A stretch of DNA of 64,000 bases, taken from assembly GCA_938045585.1 (NCBI GenBank), contig CALIAU010000022.1, forward strand, positions 1 through 64,000, in the 5' to 3' direction. Position 1 is the stretch's first letter. Every line of letters begins with the position of its first letter. The stretch comes from an uncultured Saprospiraceae bacterium (GTDB lineage: Bacteria; Bacteroidota; Bacteroidia; Chitinophagales; Saprospiraceae). Positions 63,348 through 64,000 of the stretch are shown here, piece after piece. A model generated the notes under the pieces. That model had not been told where the DNA came from. It saw only the letters and a list, made by a program, of their open reading frames with translations, and did no database searches. A program made the translations under genes and the position numbers.

Positions 63348-64000
63348 CGGCGGCGGAACAGGAGGTCATGTGTTTCCTGCTATAGCGATAGCAGATGCAA
63401 TGAAACGAAAAGATCCAAATGTAGAACTACTCTTTGTAGGTGCAAATGGAAAACTTGAAATGGAAAAAGTACCCAAAGCGGGTTACAATATAGAGGGATT
63501 AGATGTAGTGGGCTTCCACAGAAAAAGAATGTGGAGGAATATAGGATTTCCTTTTAAACTGTTTAAAAGTTTAAGGAAGGCCAAAACGATCATTGAAAAA
63601 TTTAGACCAGATGTAGTTGTAGGTGTCGGTGGATATGCAAGTGGTCCTGTACTAAAGCAAGCCCAAAGAATGGGGATTGCAACGGTAATTCAGGAACAAA
63701 ATTCATACCCTGGCGTAACGAACAAATTATTAGCTAAGCAAGCAAATAAGATTTGTGTGGCCTATGACAACATGGAGAGATTTTTCCCAAAAGAAAAATT
63801 AGTGCTGACGGGAAATCCGGTGCGTATGGATTTAGCCATTGACGAATCAGATTTGCCTGCAGCGTATAAGTATTATAAAATTAACTCTGATAAGAGGACT
63901 ACACTGATCATTGGAGGAAGTTTAGGAGCGAAGTCGCTTAATGAAGCGATGAAAAATAGTTTTGCTTTCCTGGAAGAAAGAAGTGATATACAGTTCATTT
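63331..64000 (+). CDS. murG: N-acetylglucosaminyl transferase MurG (cut by window edge)
   Basis: MurG adds GlcNAc to lipid I to make lipid II. The start ATG at 63331 gives the diagnostic glycine-rich loop IIISGGGTGGHVFPA, then LFVGANGKLEMEKVP, VVGVGGYASGPVL, IQEQNSYPGVTNK and GNPVR. Only the first 223 codons are in the window; the frame is open at the edge. It overlaps ftsW by 17 bases. Confidence 0.95.
   Translation, partial: MRIIISGGGTGGHVFPAIAIADAMKRKDPNVELLFVGANGKLEMEKVPKAGYNIEGLDVVGFHRKRMWRNIGFPFKLFKSLRKAKTIIEKFRPDVVVGVGGYASGPVLKQAQRMGIATVIQEQNSYPGVTNKLLAKQANKICVAYDNMERFFPKEKLVLTGNPVRMDLAIDESDLPAAYKYYKINSDKRTTLIIGGSLGAKSLNEAMKNSFAFLEERSDIQFI

Overview
The window looks like chromosomal DNA of a low-to-moderate GC Bacteroidota, most like the Saprospirales/Chitinophagales/Flavobacteria part of the phylum; the species cannot be named from this sequence. 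The reasons are type IX secretion (T9SS) C-terminal sorting domains, two TonB-dependent receptors with carboxypeptidase-regulatory-like N-termini, many lipoproteins, a fused alpha/beta E1 dehydrogenase, imelysin/DUF4856/HTTM genes, LytS/LytTR signalling, frequent TTG/GTG starts, and several TAnnTTTG -7 promoter boxes typical of the phylum.

Layout. 1-1.28 kb: an IS4-type transposase cut by the left edge, abutting a 60/61-bp tandem repeat array. 1.6-16.2 kb: kdsA, an FAD dehydrogenase, an esterase, a divergent DUF1080 / membrane-dehydrogenase-cytochrome c pair, a TonB receptor joined to a LytS-type kinase and LytTR regulator, a lipoprotein, an alpha/beta hydrolase, DoxX and a HAD nucleotidase. 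16.1-24.5 kb (minus strand): a voltage-gated-type ion channel, an HExxH lipoprotein, a DUF547 protein fused to a beta-barrel-like region, a secreted protein, a small membrane protein and a penicillin-acylase-family enzyme. This part is interrupted by blocks of a palindromic intergenic repeat. 25.0-31.2 kb: a compact DUF4856 - imelysin - HTTM - TonB-receptor operon, probably for metal or cofactor uptake. 31.4-34.1 kb: a GEVED/T9SS surface protein, a lipoprotein and yaaA.

34.2-39.6 kb (minus strand) holds the most unusual feature: three consecutive copies of a two-gene cassette. Each copy has gene A, a secreted protein ending in a DUF11-like domain, followed by gene B, a secreted protein with an eight-cysteine domain and a T9SS sorting domain. 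The outer two copies resemble each other more than the middle one, in both A and B, as expected if A and B act together. I do not recognise this system.

39.8-45.8 kb: a DUF1573 protein, a fused 2-oxoacid dehydrogenase E1, an orphan TPR histidine kinase and a polyprenol-phosphate-mannose-synthase-like glycosyltransferase. 45.8-53.7 kb: a molybdenum cofactor cluster (moaC, a mobA-like gene, moeA, moaA, moaD, moaE, a moeB/rhodanese fusion) with an amine-oxidase-like FAD protein and a TauE/SafE transporter inserted. 54.2-64 kb: the division and cell wall (dcw) cluster mraZ-rsmH-ftsL-ftsI-murE-mraY-murD-ftsW-murG, headed by a three-box MraZ-type operator and cut by the right edge inside murG.

Two dispersed repeat families occupy the gaps. 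Family 1 is a 22-23 bp palindrome (ATTCGTAGGT-TGT-ACCTACGAAT) followed by CCATATCC. It occurs in four blocks, always in the same chromosomal orientation and only left of 25 kb. Family 2 is a longer structured element ending in a CTTACTATCC..-GC-like motif, seen three times.
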